DNA of 64,000 nucleotides from Clostridia bacterium (GTDB lineage Bacteria; Bacillota; Clostridia; Oscillospirales; Acutalibacteraceae), in assembly GCA_017461235.1 (NCBI GenBank), contig JAFTYU010000036.1, positions 1 to 64,000 of the forward strand, in the 5' to 3' direction. The position numbers and the translations under genes were made by a program. The notes below the pieces were generated by a model, which was given only the letters and a program-made list of their open reading frames with translations, searched no databases and was not told where the DNA came from. Each line of letters starts with the position of its first letter. The stretch's first letter is position 1. Below, piece by piece: positions 52,175-60,913 of this stretch.

Positions 52175-52861
52175 TCAAACCTCCGTTCTGATAGAAACAG
52201 ATGTTATATCCAATAAAATAATTTTGGCATTTTCGCCATCATCACTCTCAAGCGTTGCCCACATATTGTTTTTGAGTTTTAAATACATCATCTGTGTTTT
52301 TTCATAAACTTCGTCTTTTCTCGTATATTCCTCTATCAACAGCATCAAAGATGCCACTTTGTTCAATTCGCTGAACTTATATGTCGTTGCGGTAAGATTT
52401 TCTACGGAAAGTTCGTAGGGCGTTAACGGATTATTAAAACCGAACATAAAATAATCTATTGCATCTTTTTCATCTTCTAACACACCTGCAACAAATGCCT
52501 CGTCTGTGTAATATTCCAGTCCTATCCATTTATCGGATGTATAGTAAAGCTTTCTTTTTTGTGTATTGTTTTTTTCATAATCCACAACGTAGCAAGCGGC
52601 ATGGTATTCAGGATTTTCAAACAATTTTGAAAACTCCGTATAATCCGGGCTTACTGTTGCTGTGCCAAAAAAGTCTGTTCTCAGAACATTCTTTTTCATA
52701 AAATAATCGTAACACTCTTTTTTGGTTGTCATTTTATCTTCGTTATTCATTCTTGAATAACTTGAATTGATACCCACCATTTTAGACAGTTTTAATTCAT
52801 CGCACAAAAAACCCATATGAGTATCAGTCAACGATACTATCTTTTCCATCGGCTTAAACAT
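52175..52861 (-). CDS. Hypothetical type VII locus protein, 228 residues
   Basis: This is a soluble alpha/beta protein with no membrane segment and no known family mark. Features include the stretch FFGTATVSPDYTEFSKLF and a C-terminal MWATLESDDGENAKIILLDI. Its place between WXG100 genes suggests a chaperone of EspG-like role for the secreted proteins, but there is no sequence proof. The ribosome site GGGG lies very close to the ATG, so codon 5 (ATG) may be the true start. Confidence 0.6.
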   Translation of the reverse strand: MFKPMEKIVSLTDTHMGFLCDELKLSKMVGINSSYSRMNNEDKMTTKKECYDYFMKKNVLRTDFFGTATVSPDYTEFSKLFENPEYHAACYVVDYEKNNTQKRKLYYTSDKWIGLEYYTDEAFVAGVLEDEKDAIDYFMFGFNNPLTPYELSVENLTATTYKFSELNKVASLMLLIEEYTRKDEVYEKTQMMYLKLKNNMWATLESDDGENAKIILLDITSVSIRTEV

Positions 52862-52865
52862 ACCC

Positions 52866-53153
52866 CTATACCCCCAACTTTGAAATTATGTCCTTCTCGA
52901 CCTGATCATAATTCTGTGAAACGGTTTTGATATTTGCCGTATATTCATCAATCAGATTGCTCATATATTCAAACTGTTTTTTTACGAACAAGATTTTTGA
53001 TTGATACATCTTACCTGAATCACCTTGCCATTCGCTACCTAAGCCGAGAATGAGTTGTTCTATTCTGTTCATATTTTCTTTTAATTCAAAATTCACGTTT
53101 TCAAGTGAATTACTGCATTTAAGTAATGCATCGGTATCGATTGTTATATTCAT
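52866..53153 (-). CDS. WXG100 family protein
   Basis: This 95-residue protein has the canonical turn SEWQGDSGKMY (Trp42-Gln-Gly44) between two amphipathic helices. It is probably an EsxB-type partner or substrate of EssC. An AAAGGGAG ribosome site precedes the ATG. Two hairpins lie just upstream and may set its level below that of the EsxA-like gene. Confidence 0.87.
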   Translation of the reverse strand: MNITIDTDALLKCSNSLENVNFELKENMNRIEQLILGLGSEWQGDSGKMYQSKILFVKKQFEYMSNLIDEYTANIKTVSQNYDQVEKDIISKLGV

Positions 53154-53171
53154 AATACTCTCCCTTTCAAG

Positions 53172-53246
53172 TTTTCTGCAAAATGAGCGACAGCATTTTG
53201 CAGAAAATTTGATTCAGCACCAACCCCCGATTTTATTCGAGGGTTG
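53172..53246 (-). other. Two intercistronic hairpins after the EsxA-like gene
   Basis: A perfect 14-bp hairpin (TTTTCTGCAAAATG, 8-base loop, CATTTTGCAGAAAA; 53172-53207) and a 10-bp hairpin (53221-53246, one G-U pair) lie between the EsxA-like gene and the next WXG100 gene. No T-run follows on the minus strand. They look like transcript-stabilising or processing elements rather than a full terminator. Confidence 0.6.
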
Positions 53247-53259
53247 GTTTTTTGATTCA

Positions 53260-53559
53260 TTAAGAACCGAAGCTGGACATTTTGCTTGCAAGACTTGTAT
53301 CAAGATCGCCCATCTGCTGAGCGGCATTGTCCATAAGTTTTGCATAATCCTCGAGCATCTGTGAGAAATTTGTGAATGTTGACTGCATGCTCTCGTATTT
53401 GTTAAGAAAAGCTGTCTGAGCATCACCTTTCCAAACCTCATTAAGGTTTGTTATAAGAGATCTCATCTTTGACATTGCCTCGTCGTGCTGTCCCTTTAAG
53501 GTACGAAGCTCATTGGCTTTGCCCTTAAGTAAATCGGGAGTTACCTGAATAAGTGCCAT
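53260..53559 (-). CDS. esxA: EsxA-like WXG100 protein
   Basis: This is the classical WXG100 substrate of type VII secretion, 99 residues long, with NEVWKGDAQTAF (Trp43-Lys-Gly45). EsxA-type proteins leave the cell through EssC as helical-hairpin dimers. The C-terminus lacks a clear YxxxD/E export signal. The start is the ATG at 53559 after GAGGAGGTG, the strongest ribosome site of the operon. High expression is expected. The gene order with YukD and EssC supports the call. Confidence 0.92.
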   Translation of the reverse strand: MALIQVTPDLLKGKANELRTLKGQHDEAMSKMRSLITNLNEVWKGDAQTAFLNKYESMQSTFTNFSQMLEDYAKLMDNAAQQMGDLDTSLASKMSSFGS

Positions 53560-53608
53560 TTTTTTCACCTCCTCATTAAAGTTTTATATTGTTAAGAGAA
53601 ATTTCCCT

Positions 53609-53917
53609 TTAACAGTCAATATCTGCATTGGCAAGAACTGCCGTCATATTGTCGGAAGAACTTTCCAATTCATTGTTTTTGATAGTATTAAATACTACCG
53701 CTAAATTTTCTAAAGCCCTGTCGATATCCTTAATCTGTTTCTGCATATCAAGCACCTTATCGTTGAATTTCAGAACAGCAGGACTTTTCCATGATTCTTC
53801 AGCCAGAACTACACACGTATTGAGTTTAGAAACCGCGTCAGCTACAATATCGGATAATTCTGTTATTTTTAAAGAATAATGATTCAGCATATCAGCATAC
53901 ATTATTTCTTCTGTCAA
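53609..53917 (-). CDS. WXG100-like protein with WKS turn
   Basis: A helical protein of 102 residues, with EESWKSPAVLKF (Trp43). It starts with TTG preceded by GAGGTG at seven bases. It is a family relative with Ser in place of the turn Gly. Its C-terminal part is acidic and longer than usual. Confidence 0.72.
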   Translation of the reverse strand: MTEEIMYADMLNHYSLKITELSDIVADAVSKLNTCVVLAEESWKSPAVLKFNDKVLDMQKQIKDIDRALENLAVVFNTIKNNELESSSDNMTAVLANADIDC

Positions 53918-53928
53918 CTTTATTCACC

Positions 53929-54180
53929 TCAACCCAACAATAAATAATCACCATTCAGAACACCGCAGACATCAAGAGTTTCACCCGGCAACATATACCT
54001 CTGTTTTCTGAGAACGTACAATCTCATCCTTGTTGCGTAGTCCGCAAACCTTTGATCCTGTGTACAAAGAACTTCGATAATGTCTGCATAAAGCTTTTCT
54101 AAAGGTTCATCTGTAGGTACTTCCAAATCGTAAGAAAAATCTCGTCTCGGATTGGTAAGTGTAATTATAATTTTGCTCAT
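53929..54180 (-). CDS. esaB: YukD/EsaB-type ubiquitin-like protein
   Basis: This 83-residue ubiquitin-fold protein belongs to the Bacillus YukD and Staphylococcus EsaB family, a cytoplasmic part of type VII secretion. The C-terminal half MLPGETLDVCGVLNGDYLLL carries the family pattern (leu-proline-x-x-tLx-x-x-gi-x-dGDxLxL). The N-terminal strand IIITLTNP pairs with it. GAGAGGG precedes the ATG. It lies between a WXG100-like gene and the 243-residue gene. Confidence 0.88.
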   Translation of the reverse strand: MSKIIITLTNPRRDFSYDLEVPTDEPLEKLYADIIEVLCTQDQRFADYATRMRLYVLRKQRYMLPGETLDVCGVLNGDYLLLG

Positions 54181-54184
54181 TACT

Positions 54185-54916
54185 TCACCCTCTCAATTTA
54201 ACGGTACCGCCCGAACCTTTTCCGCAAACCACGAAACCGGATTCAAAGCTGTTGAAATTTATTCCGTCAAAATGATATTTGCAGAACATACCGCTGTTTG
54301 CTTTTCCGCAAAGGCAATCATACATTCCGTCAACAAATAACGTATCATCGTTAAGTGCTTGCAGCTTCTTTTTGACATCGCTTGCATCTAAAGACCGGTT
54401 GATTTGTTCTTTTAGTCCCTTTACCTGCTCCGCTGTAATTTCGCCTGCACTATAAATCTTCTTATTTTCAAAAACTCCGTCACAATGGCAAAAAACATAA
54501 AGACCTTCAGAAAGTTCAAAAACCAGAATGGTTGTTTTTTCGGAAAAGGATATGAAAAACTCGTTTACCCTTCCTGCCCTGTGGTTAAATATAATCTGGC
54601 ATTTTTCACCGGGTCGGCACAGCATTTCAATCATATATGAAATGTTTTCGTCAACTTCGCCCACACCCGAAAAACGCGGAAAGTATATCTGTTTTGTCTG
54701 TAATGATTTCAATGCAGTTTTCACATTGGCATCGCTTAAATTCATAACAGGTTTGATTCCGGGAACAACAGGTTTCTGAAGCAATGCTCCGAGACATAAC
54801 ACCTGATATTTAGAAAGAAGGACAATGTTATTCACCGTAATATTCGGCCATATATTTCTTAAACAAGTCAGTCTTTTTTCAATTTTTTCCAATTCGGCAC
54901 TGGTACATTTATTCAT
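54185..54916 (-). CDS. Hypothetical type VII locus protein, 243 residues
   Basis: No family is recognised and there is no membrane helix. The protein is alpha/beta with cysteines towards the C-terminus (MYDCLCGKANSGMFCKYHF). Its place between EsaB and the LXG-sized helical protein suggests an accessory or chaperone role. It is not EssB: no pseudokinase or membrane segment is present. It ends in basic GSGGTVKLRG. AGGTAG lies before the ATG. Confidence 0.55.
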   Translation of the reverse strand: MNKCTSAELEKIEKRLTCLRNIWPNITVNNIVLLSKYQVLCLGALLQKPVVPGIKPVMNLSDANVKTALKSLQTKQIYFPRFSGVGEVDENISYMIEMLCRPGEKCQIIFNHRAGRVNEFFISFSEKTTILVFELSEGLYVFCHCDGVFENKKIYSAGEITAEQVKGLKEQINRSLDASDVKKKLQALNDDTLFVDGMYDCLCGKANSGMFCKYHFDGINFNSFESGFVVCGKGSGGTVKLRG

Positions 54917-54932
54917 CTGTTGCTACCTCCGA

Positions 54933-55508
54933 TTATTCTTCCGCGGCAGTTTCCAAAGAACCTAAAGAAGCTTTAACTTGTTTTTCAACAACATTACCTG
55001 CATCGGTGTCCGCATCTTTTGCGTATGTTTTCTCTATAAAACCTTTAGCCGAAGCGGTGCTTGCAAGAGACATATTAAAGCTGTTGCTCTGCACAAGATT
55101 CGCCGTATCGGTGAAGGATTTAACATCTTCGTCAGTTTCGGCTGTAACAGCAATGTCAATCGCCGCCGCATCACCGATATTTCTCTGTGTACAGTCAGTT
55201 TTAACAACCACACCTTCCAGTCTGGATTTGCTGTTTTCTTCAATATGTGAATACATGCCGGGTATCTGTAAAAGTACCGAGTAAAGGCTCTGCATTTTGT
55301 CATTCAAAACAAACAAAGAACCCGAAAGCTGCTCACAAACCTCCTGTATTTTCGGATATTCTATTGAAGTCTGCAACTGCATATCCGCCTGAAATTCTCC
55401 GTTGAGACTTTTAAATTTATACATTGCTTCTTCCATCTGTTTTTTTGAATAATCAAATAAACCCGTGGCTATCTGAAGCTTTTCTGTATCGACCTCAAAC
55501 TTTGGCAT
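54933..55508 (-). CDS. Helical type VII-associated protein, 191 residues
   Basis: The N-terminal 110 residues form long helices with a pattern like WXG/LXG proteins (LFDYSKKQMEEAMYKF and VCEQLSGSLFVLNDKM), but with no W-x-G turn. The second half is small-residue rich and ends in an acidic tail. It lies directly after EssC with AAGGAG before its ATG, so it is probably a substrate or a helper of the secretion ATPase. Confidence 0.6.
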   Translation of the reverse strand: MPKFEVDTEKLQIATGLFDYSKKQMEEAMYKFKSLNGEFQADMQLQTSIEYPKIQEVCEQLSGSLFVLNDKMQSLYSVLLQIPGMYSHIEENSKSRLEGVVVKTDCTQRNIGDAAAIDIAVTAETDEDVKSFTDTANLVQSNSFNMSLASTASAKGFIEKTYAKDADTDAGNVVEKQVKASLGSLETAAEE

Positions 55509-55528
55509 ATTACAACTCCTTACCCATA

Positions 55529-58500
55529 TTACGGAATTTTAATTTTGTCGCACTCTCCGTTATTAAATAACCATGCGTTGCCCTGACCGCAAGTCTGATC
55601 ACGTTCGGCAAAGGAGAGATTATTATTAAAGAAGCCTGCATTAGACGGCGAACCATCCGTCAACATACCGTTCTGATACTTGATGATTGTGCTTGTAAGC
55701 GGCTCAAGATCTGCCAGTCTGCTTACATCGCCTATTCTGCCTGCAACAAAGATAAGAACGCCCAGATCTTCCGCAAGTCTTGCGATATTATCCATCCAGT
55801 TGCGTGTTTCATTCTCTATTGACTCAACAAATTCCTGTATATCATCAATAAAAATGCAAATCTGTTTTTCTTTGAGAATAAATGAAGCAGCGTCAAAACC
55901 GGGTTCGGATGATGCCGCAACCTGTGCATCCTTACGAGTATTGAGCATACCCACAATTTCACGGATAATCGCGCTGACATCCGCATCGTTTGAATCCACT
56001 GCGTAACCTGTCGCAGTTGAAGCAAATTCAGCAAAAGTACGCTTATTGCTGTCAAAGAAATACATAAGGTTATCGGGATTATCAATTACCTTGGCAATAT
56101 TTTTCAAAACCGCACTTTTTCCCGAACCGATTGAGCCGGTTACCATAAAGCAATAATTCTTTTCCATATCCGCAAAAGACATTTCTATCTTTTCGTGAGA
56201 AATACCCAAAGGTATTCTGTTGCGTTTTTGGTATTCACAGGAAACCGCACTTAATTCAACTGTTTCGGGCATTACGGGAATAACTCCGGGACGACTGCCC
56301 TTCCACGCATCGTTCATCTGCGATGCTAACGCCTTGATATTTGTTGCTCTGGCTGTTTCTGTTTCGCCTTCGGTATACCATGCAACCTGGAATTCAGTTG
56401 CGCTCAAATCCTTATAGAAAGCCCTGCCCCTTGTCTTCGGAAGGAACTTGCCTTCAACTCTGCCCACAATACCGGAATAGTCACCTTTGTCGGTTAATTC
56501 AAAAGCAACTGCACCTTTAACATTCTGTATTATTTTGTATCTTATGCCTGTGTTTGTGTTAGCGGTAAATACAAGATAAATACCGTATGTTGCACCATCA
56601 CGGGCAATTCGGACGAGTAAATCCTCCATATCGGGATAAAGGTCAAAAATCGGCATAATGTTATCAATCATAATTATGATTGCAGGCATTTTACCGACAA
56701 TCTCTCTGTATGCCGACAATGAGCTCACCACATTGGCAAGGAACAATCTTCTTCGCCTGTCAAACTCTTCGTTGATAAGCATCTGGAATTTTTGTATTTT
56801 TTCTTCTTCCACATCTAAAACCACAGCACCTACATGCGGGAAAGAAGACATTACGTTCATACTCCATCCGCCGCAGTCTATGATGTAAATATTAACATCA
56901 TCGGGTGTATAGTTTCTGCAAATTGATGTTGTTAAAGTTTTCAAAAGAATAGTTTTACCTGTTCCTGAAGCACCGTAAATTCCATAGTGTCCGTCTTTGG
57001 CAAAATCGAGACATAACGTTCCCTGTTCCTGAAGCTCCGGCATATCATAAATACCCACGGGAACCTTTAACCACGGCAATTTATTTTCATTCCATTTTTC
57101 ACCGTCAAAGCCTTCGGCACAATCGTGAATGGCATCAAATCCGATATCATTCTCCAATTCAGGAAGCCACGGACCGCGCAATTCGGGAATACCGTTTGCT
57201 TTTGCCAGCTCAGTTATATATTTGTTAATAGCGGCAAGCTCATCAAGCTCTGCTTTAACCTTTGTTTTATTCTTTTTCGGCGGCATTATTTTCTGACCGT
57301 TGGTTTCAACAATACAAACCTGATTGCCTTTTTCAACATTCTCAACAGCCTTGCCGAAATAAGGTGCACCGCTCCAGAAGGACTGGAAAAGCTCAAGAAC
57401 TTCGTCTTTGCCTACCCTTACGTAACAACGTCCCGCCTGAGTAATTCTTGATGCTTCGGGTCTCTCAATCATTTCACGGCTGTCACTTGCGTCCTGAACC
57501 TTAAGACAGAGCCTGAAACGGGAGTTACCTGAAATCTGGTCATCAACGATACCTGCAGGTTTCTGTGTAGCAAGAACAAGATGGATACCCAATGTACGTC
57601 CCACACGGGCAACTGACACAAGATCTGCAATAAACTGAGGTTCTTCTTTTTTTAACTCTGCAAACTCATCCGCTACGATAACAAGATGCGGAAGCGGTTC
57701 GCTGACCTTACCTTCGTGGTAGAGTTTGTGATATTTATCTATGTTATTTACGCCTGCTGCCGCAAACATTGCCATACGACGTTCTTTTTCCCTATTCAAC
57801 GAGATAATAGAACGTTTAATATTTGAAGCTATGTTTGTAATTTTACCTACAACGTGGGGCATTGCCTCCAGAAGGTTAGCCATACCGCCGCCTTTGTAGT
57901 CGATTAAAACAAAATTGACTTCGTTAGGATGGAAATTAACACACATTGAAAGTATCCACGTCTGCAACAATTCCGATTTACCGGAACCGGTTGTACCGGC
58001 AACAAGACCGTGAGGTCCGTGTTCGTCGGGACTACCCTTGCTTTCACGGATATTGAGACTGAATAATTTCTCTCCACCCATAACACCGATAGGTGCGGCA
58101 AGTGTTTTATACGCAAAATTCTTTTTCCAACGCTCTTCGATATTGAGTTCTTCTATGGTTTTTACACCGTAGCCCTCTAAAAACGTAACGCTGTCAGGAA
58201 TATCTGCTGCAGTAGCAAAGCCCTTGAGTTCAACGGATGACATCATACGTGCAAATTTATCAAATTCTTTCGGGTCAACCTCATCCATACTGAAAACAAA
58301 TTTACTGTTGACTTTATCGCGTTCGTACGCACTGGGGAAATTATCCACATCTATAATATAGTTACACGCATTGGGGAGACTGTAAATGTCGTCAAACAAG
58401 AAAAGTGACGTTACGCCTAAAGATGGATTGTTATGTAGCAAATTGGGCATTATCTCTTCGGTTTCCATATATTTTTTAGACCCGAGAATAAAGATGTAGT

Positions 58501-60079
58501 AAGGGATGGGAATATTCTTTTTGATGCCGTAATCATCTTTTGTATCCCTGATTCTGACTTTGAGCATTTCGTTGAAGCTGTCACATATTGCATGAGCAGA
58601 TTCCTTATCAAAAGAAAGATAACGAACACTTCCGCTTTCATCCCAGATATGGGGAAGCCAACGCAAAAATTCCCACTGCGGCTTTTCTTCTTCGTCAAAA
58701 ATACCGACAATGCGAACATCTGAAAAACAGTGCATACTGCAAAGCTCAGTCACCATATTTTTAACTTGTTGGCAAACCCTTGCTCTATTTCCTATAAGAC
58801 CGATGGTTGTGTTGTTTTTCAAAGACACTCTCACGGGTATATTATCTACATACTTGGATTCTTCCACCAGCATTGCAGACATTTCCCTTGCATCATCATC
58901 CTCTAACTCCACACCGTAGGCTTCACCACGGTCCTTAACATTTATGCAAAGGGGTTCGTAACCCATACCGAGTCTGACATCGAGAAAATCCCTGTCTAAA
59001 GGAGTTCTTTCCCAAAGATTACGACGCATACTGCTCGTAATATCAATACACTCTTTCGGCGACGGGTTTTCGTCCGTAATTATCTTTCTCTGCTGATCCG
59101 CTACCGAGAATATACGTGTCCTTTGTTCGTTAAGATAATTGCCGAATCTCATTGCACGCAATGCTTCATAATCTTCTGACTTTTTCTTACTGCGTTTGTT
59201 AGAGTTTTTCTGTGAAACTATGTTTGTAGCGGGCATAATAAGCATCGATGAACGGGCAGCAACCATCGCCGCTGACATAGCGCCACCGGTAAACATACTT
59301 GTTCCGAACATCGCCGCTGTACCTATTACAGATGACAACATCCCCTTAGGTTTTTCATATTTCTGTTGTTTTGAAGGCGGTGTAGCTAAAATTATGTCTG
59401 TAGCGGGTAACTGTTCCTGAGTTCTGGGAGATCTCCTGTATATACGCCTTTGTCCGTTGACGTAAGCGGTATCCTTTTGGTTGGTTTGCGAAAACTCAAC
59501 ATCCTTGAATGTTATGTCTTCGCCTGCGTTTTCAAAAAACAATTCACCGCTGTCGAGACGAATGGAATAATTAAAAATATGAACTACATCACCTGTAACA
59601 ATTTTGCTTTTTGTAACTTTAATCGAGTTGACAAATGTACCGTTTGTTTCACTCTTATTCTCTACATAAAAAACGCCGTTTTCCCTTTTAATTACACAGT
59701 GTTCACCTGAAACGTAACGATTTTTAATAATTACATTGTTTGTTGAACGTCTTCCGACAGTAACAGCACCGTTATGCGGCAATTTTACAGTCTGCTTGTG
59801 AGTAGACTTAACGTAATCAACATACACAATCATAGCTCTTTGCTTATCAACAAGAACTATATTCGGAATCGGTATATCATTGAATTTTATTTCATTGGGT
59901 TCTTTTGATGACAAACCGAATTTATCTCCGTAAAATTTAATGCTTATTTGTGACGACTTCAGCTTATCGAAAAATATATCATCTTTTTTGGCAGACCCGA
60001 TCTTAAATTCCTTGGTATTTCCGTTAACTTTTTTCTGAAAGAAACTCTTATCACATATAAAAGAAACTACGTATTCCAT
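55529..60079 (-). CDS. essC: EssC-type FtsK/SpoIIIE ATPase of type VII secretion
   Basis: The membrane ATPase that drives type VII export, about 1516 residues, the usual length of EssC. In order (numbered from the GTG five codons upstream): an N-terminal FHA-like region; an FHA domain at 110-170 (TVGRRSTNN, SGEHCVI and NGTFVNS); a hydrophobic stretch (252-295); then three FtsK ATPase modules. Walker A motifs are GTTGSGKS (about 700), GASGTGKT (1041) and GSIGSGKS (1320), with acidic Walker B motifs VIVADEFAEL, IIIMIDN and IFIDDIQEF. The intact FHA domain should bind phosphothreonine, which fits the kinases of this operon. The start is ATG 60079 or the GTG at 60094. Confidence 0.95.
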   Translation of the reverse strand: MEYVVSFICDKSFFQKKVNGNTKEFKIGSAKKDDIFFDKLKSSQISIKFYGDKFGLSSKEPNEIKFNDIPIPNIVLVDKQRAMIVYVDYVKSTHKQTVKLPHNGAVTVGRRSTNNVIIKNRYVSGEHCVIKRENGVFYVENKSETNGTFVNSIKVTKSKIVTGDVVHIFNYSIRLDSGELFFENAGEDITFKDVEFSQTNQKDTAYVNGQRRIYRRSPRTQEQLPATDIILATPPSKQQKYEKPKGMLSSVIGTAAMFGTSMFTGGAMSAAMVAARSSMLIMPATNIVSQKNSNKRSKKKSEDYEALRAMRFGNYLNEQRTRIFSVADQQRKIITDENPSPKECIDITSSMRRNLWERTPLDRDFLDVRLGMGYEPLCINVKDRGEAYGVELEDDDAREMSAMLVEESKYVDNIPVRVSLKNNTTIGLIGNRARVCQQVKNMVTELCSMHCFSDVRIVGIFDEEEKPQWEFLRWLPHIWDESGSVRYLSFDKESAHAICDSFNEMLKVRIRDTKDDYGIKKNIPIPYYIFILGSKKYMETEEIMPNLLHNNPSLGVTSLFLFDDIYSLPNACNYIIDVDNFPSAYERDKVNSKFVFSMDEVDPKEFDKFARMMSSVELKGFATAADIPDSVTFLEGYGVKTIEELNIEERWKKNFAYKTLAAPIGVMGGEKLFSLNIRESKGSPDEHGPHGLVAGTTGSGKSELLQTWILSMCVNFHPNEVNFVLIDYKGGGMANLLEAMPHVVGKITNIASNIKRSIISLNREKERRMAMFAAAGVNNIDKYHKLYHEGKVSEPLPHLVIVADEFAELKKEEPQFIADLVSVARVGRTLGIHLVLATQKPAGIVDDQISGNSRFRLCLKVQDASDSREMIERPEASRITQAGRCYVRVGKDEVLELFQSFWSGAPYFGKAVENVEKGNQVCIVETNGQKIMPPKKNKTKVKAELDELAAINKYITELAKANGIPELRGPWLPELENDIGFDAIHDCAEGFDGEKWNENKLPWLKVPVGIYDMPELQEQGTLCLDFAKDGHYGIYGASGTGKTILLKTLTTSICRNYTPDDVNIYIIDCGGWSMNVMSSFPHVGAVVLDVEEEKIQKFQMLINEEFDRRRRLFLANVVSSLSAYREIVGKMPAIIIMIDNIMPIFDLYPDMEDLLVRIARDGATYGIYLVFTANTNTGIRYKIIQNVKGAVAFELTDKGDYSGIVGRVEGKFLPKTRGRAFYKDLSATEFQVAWYTEGETETARATNIKALASQMNDAWKGSRPGVIPVMPETVELSAVSCEYQKRNRIPLGISHEKIEMSFADMEKNYCFMVTGSIGSGKSAVLKNIAKVIDNPDNLMYFFDSNKRTFAEFASTATGYAVDSNDADVSAIIREIVGMLNTRKDAQVAASSEPGFDAASFILKEKQICIFIDDIQEFVESIENETRNWMDNIARLAEDLGVLIFVAGRIGDVSRLADLEPLTSTIIKYQNGMLTDGSPSNAGFFNNNLSFAERDQTCGQGNAWLFNNGECDKIKIP

Positions 60080-60142
60080 CAGACTCCAACTCACCCTTCT
60101 AAAACATATTAATATTTAAACAAAATGCAAAGAAAAATACTA

Positions 60143-60157
60143 TACTCTGACAGAGTA
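60143..60157. promoter_or_regulatory. Palindromic site in the essC upstream region
   Basis: TACTCTG-A-CAGAGTA is a perfect 7-bp palindrome with a single central base, about 65 bases before the essC start. No good -10/-35 pair flanks it, but its position suggests an operator, possibly of the XRE-like protein transcribed divergently. Confidence 0.5.
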
Positions 60158-60230
60158 CAAATGTGTATTTTTTGCTTTTTTATAACATTTTCGGTATGTT
60201 ATTAAATGGCACATAAAAAATAACGTTCTC

Positions 60231-60259
60231 TTGACAATTCCAAGAAAAAAAATTATTCT
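60231..60259 (+). promoter_or_regulatory. Promoter of the XRE-like gene
   Basis: TTGACA (60231-60236) and TATTCT (60254-60259) are 17 bases apart on the plus strand. Confidence 0.65.
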
Positions 60260-60373
60260 TTTATTCACACTTTTCATTGTGAAAAATTGTAATCCCCCTT
60301 ACAAATACCGCAAATTTAATCCCCTTATTAAAAAACGTAACCGCATCCACGTATTTAATAAGGAGAAAAATCG

Positions 60374-60805
60374 ATGAACAAAAAAACAGAAGACCTGTCA
60401 GCGCAGTTAAAGCTCCCGAATTTAAGTTATACTGAGTACTTACAAAAAAATGAAAATGTTTTTGTTGATACCGATGTTTCACGTTTTTGGAAAAAGGCTC
60501 TCGACTTAAGCGGCGTAAAAAAATCCGACATCATTAACAAAGCTGATATCGGATATACATTTTTTTATGATATTTTGAAGGGACGCAAGCATCCTTCCAG
60601 AGATAATATTATAAAAATCTTTATCGCTTTACGCATTGATATTGATTATCTTCAGGAAGCTCTGCGTCTTTACGAGTGGGCATCCCTTCATCCCAAAATC
60701 AAGCGTGACAGCATAATAATTTACGCAATCAACCACAGCTTTTCATTGCAACAGACAGAAGATCTTCTTGAAGCAAACGATCAGAAGCTGTTAAAGAACT
60801 CGTAA
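60374..60805 (+). CDS. XRE-like helix-turn-helix protein
   Basis: This 143-residue protein has a lambda-repressor-type helix-turn-helix at about 45-80 (KSDIINKADIGYTFFYDILKG, then RKHPSRDNI). A helical C-terminal part follows (KIKRDSIIIYAINHSFSLQQ). It is transcribed divergently from essC, separated by about 290 bases holding a palindromic site and its own promoter. It probably regulates the type VII operon. Its ribosome site is AAGGAG about eight bases before ATG. Confidence 0.72.
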   Translation: MNKKTEDLSAQLKLPNLSYTEYLQKNENVFVDTDVSRFWKKALDLSGVKKSDIINKADIGYTFFYDILKGRKHPSRDNIIKIFIALRIDIDYLQEALRLYEWASLHPKIKRDSIIIYAINHSFSLQQTEDLLEANDQKLLKNS

Positions 60806-60853
60806 AAATACTATTACCTACACGAACTCTTAAGAGTCAGCAAGCTGACCGCG

Positions 60854-60882
60854 TTGACACGAAATTTTTAATATGGTAGAAT
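60854..60882 (+). promoter_or_regulatory. Promoter of the rpe-rbsK unit
   Basis: TTGACA (60854-60859) and TAGAAT (60877-60882) are 17 bases apart on the plus strand. Confidence 0.75.
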
Positions 60883-60913
60883 TGAGTAAAACCAATTGAA
60901 AGGTTAGTTTATT

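Noticed and set aside
53221..53246. Hairpin as terminator of the EsxA transcript
   Set aside because: The T-run lies on the plus strand only; on the coding strand no T-run follows.
54185..54916. EssB (YukC) homologue
   Set aside because: No membrane helix and no pseudokinase-like motifs are present.
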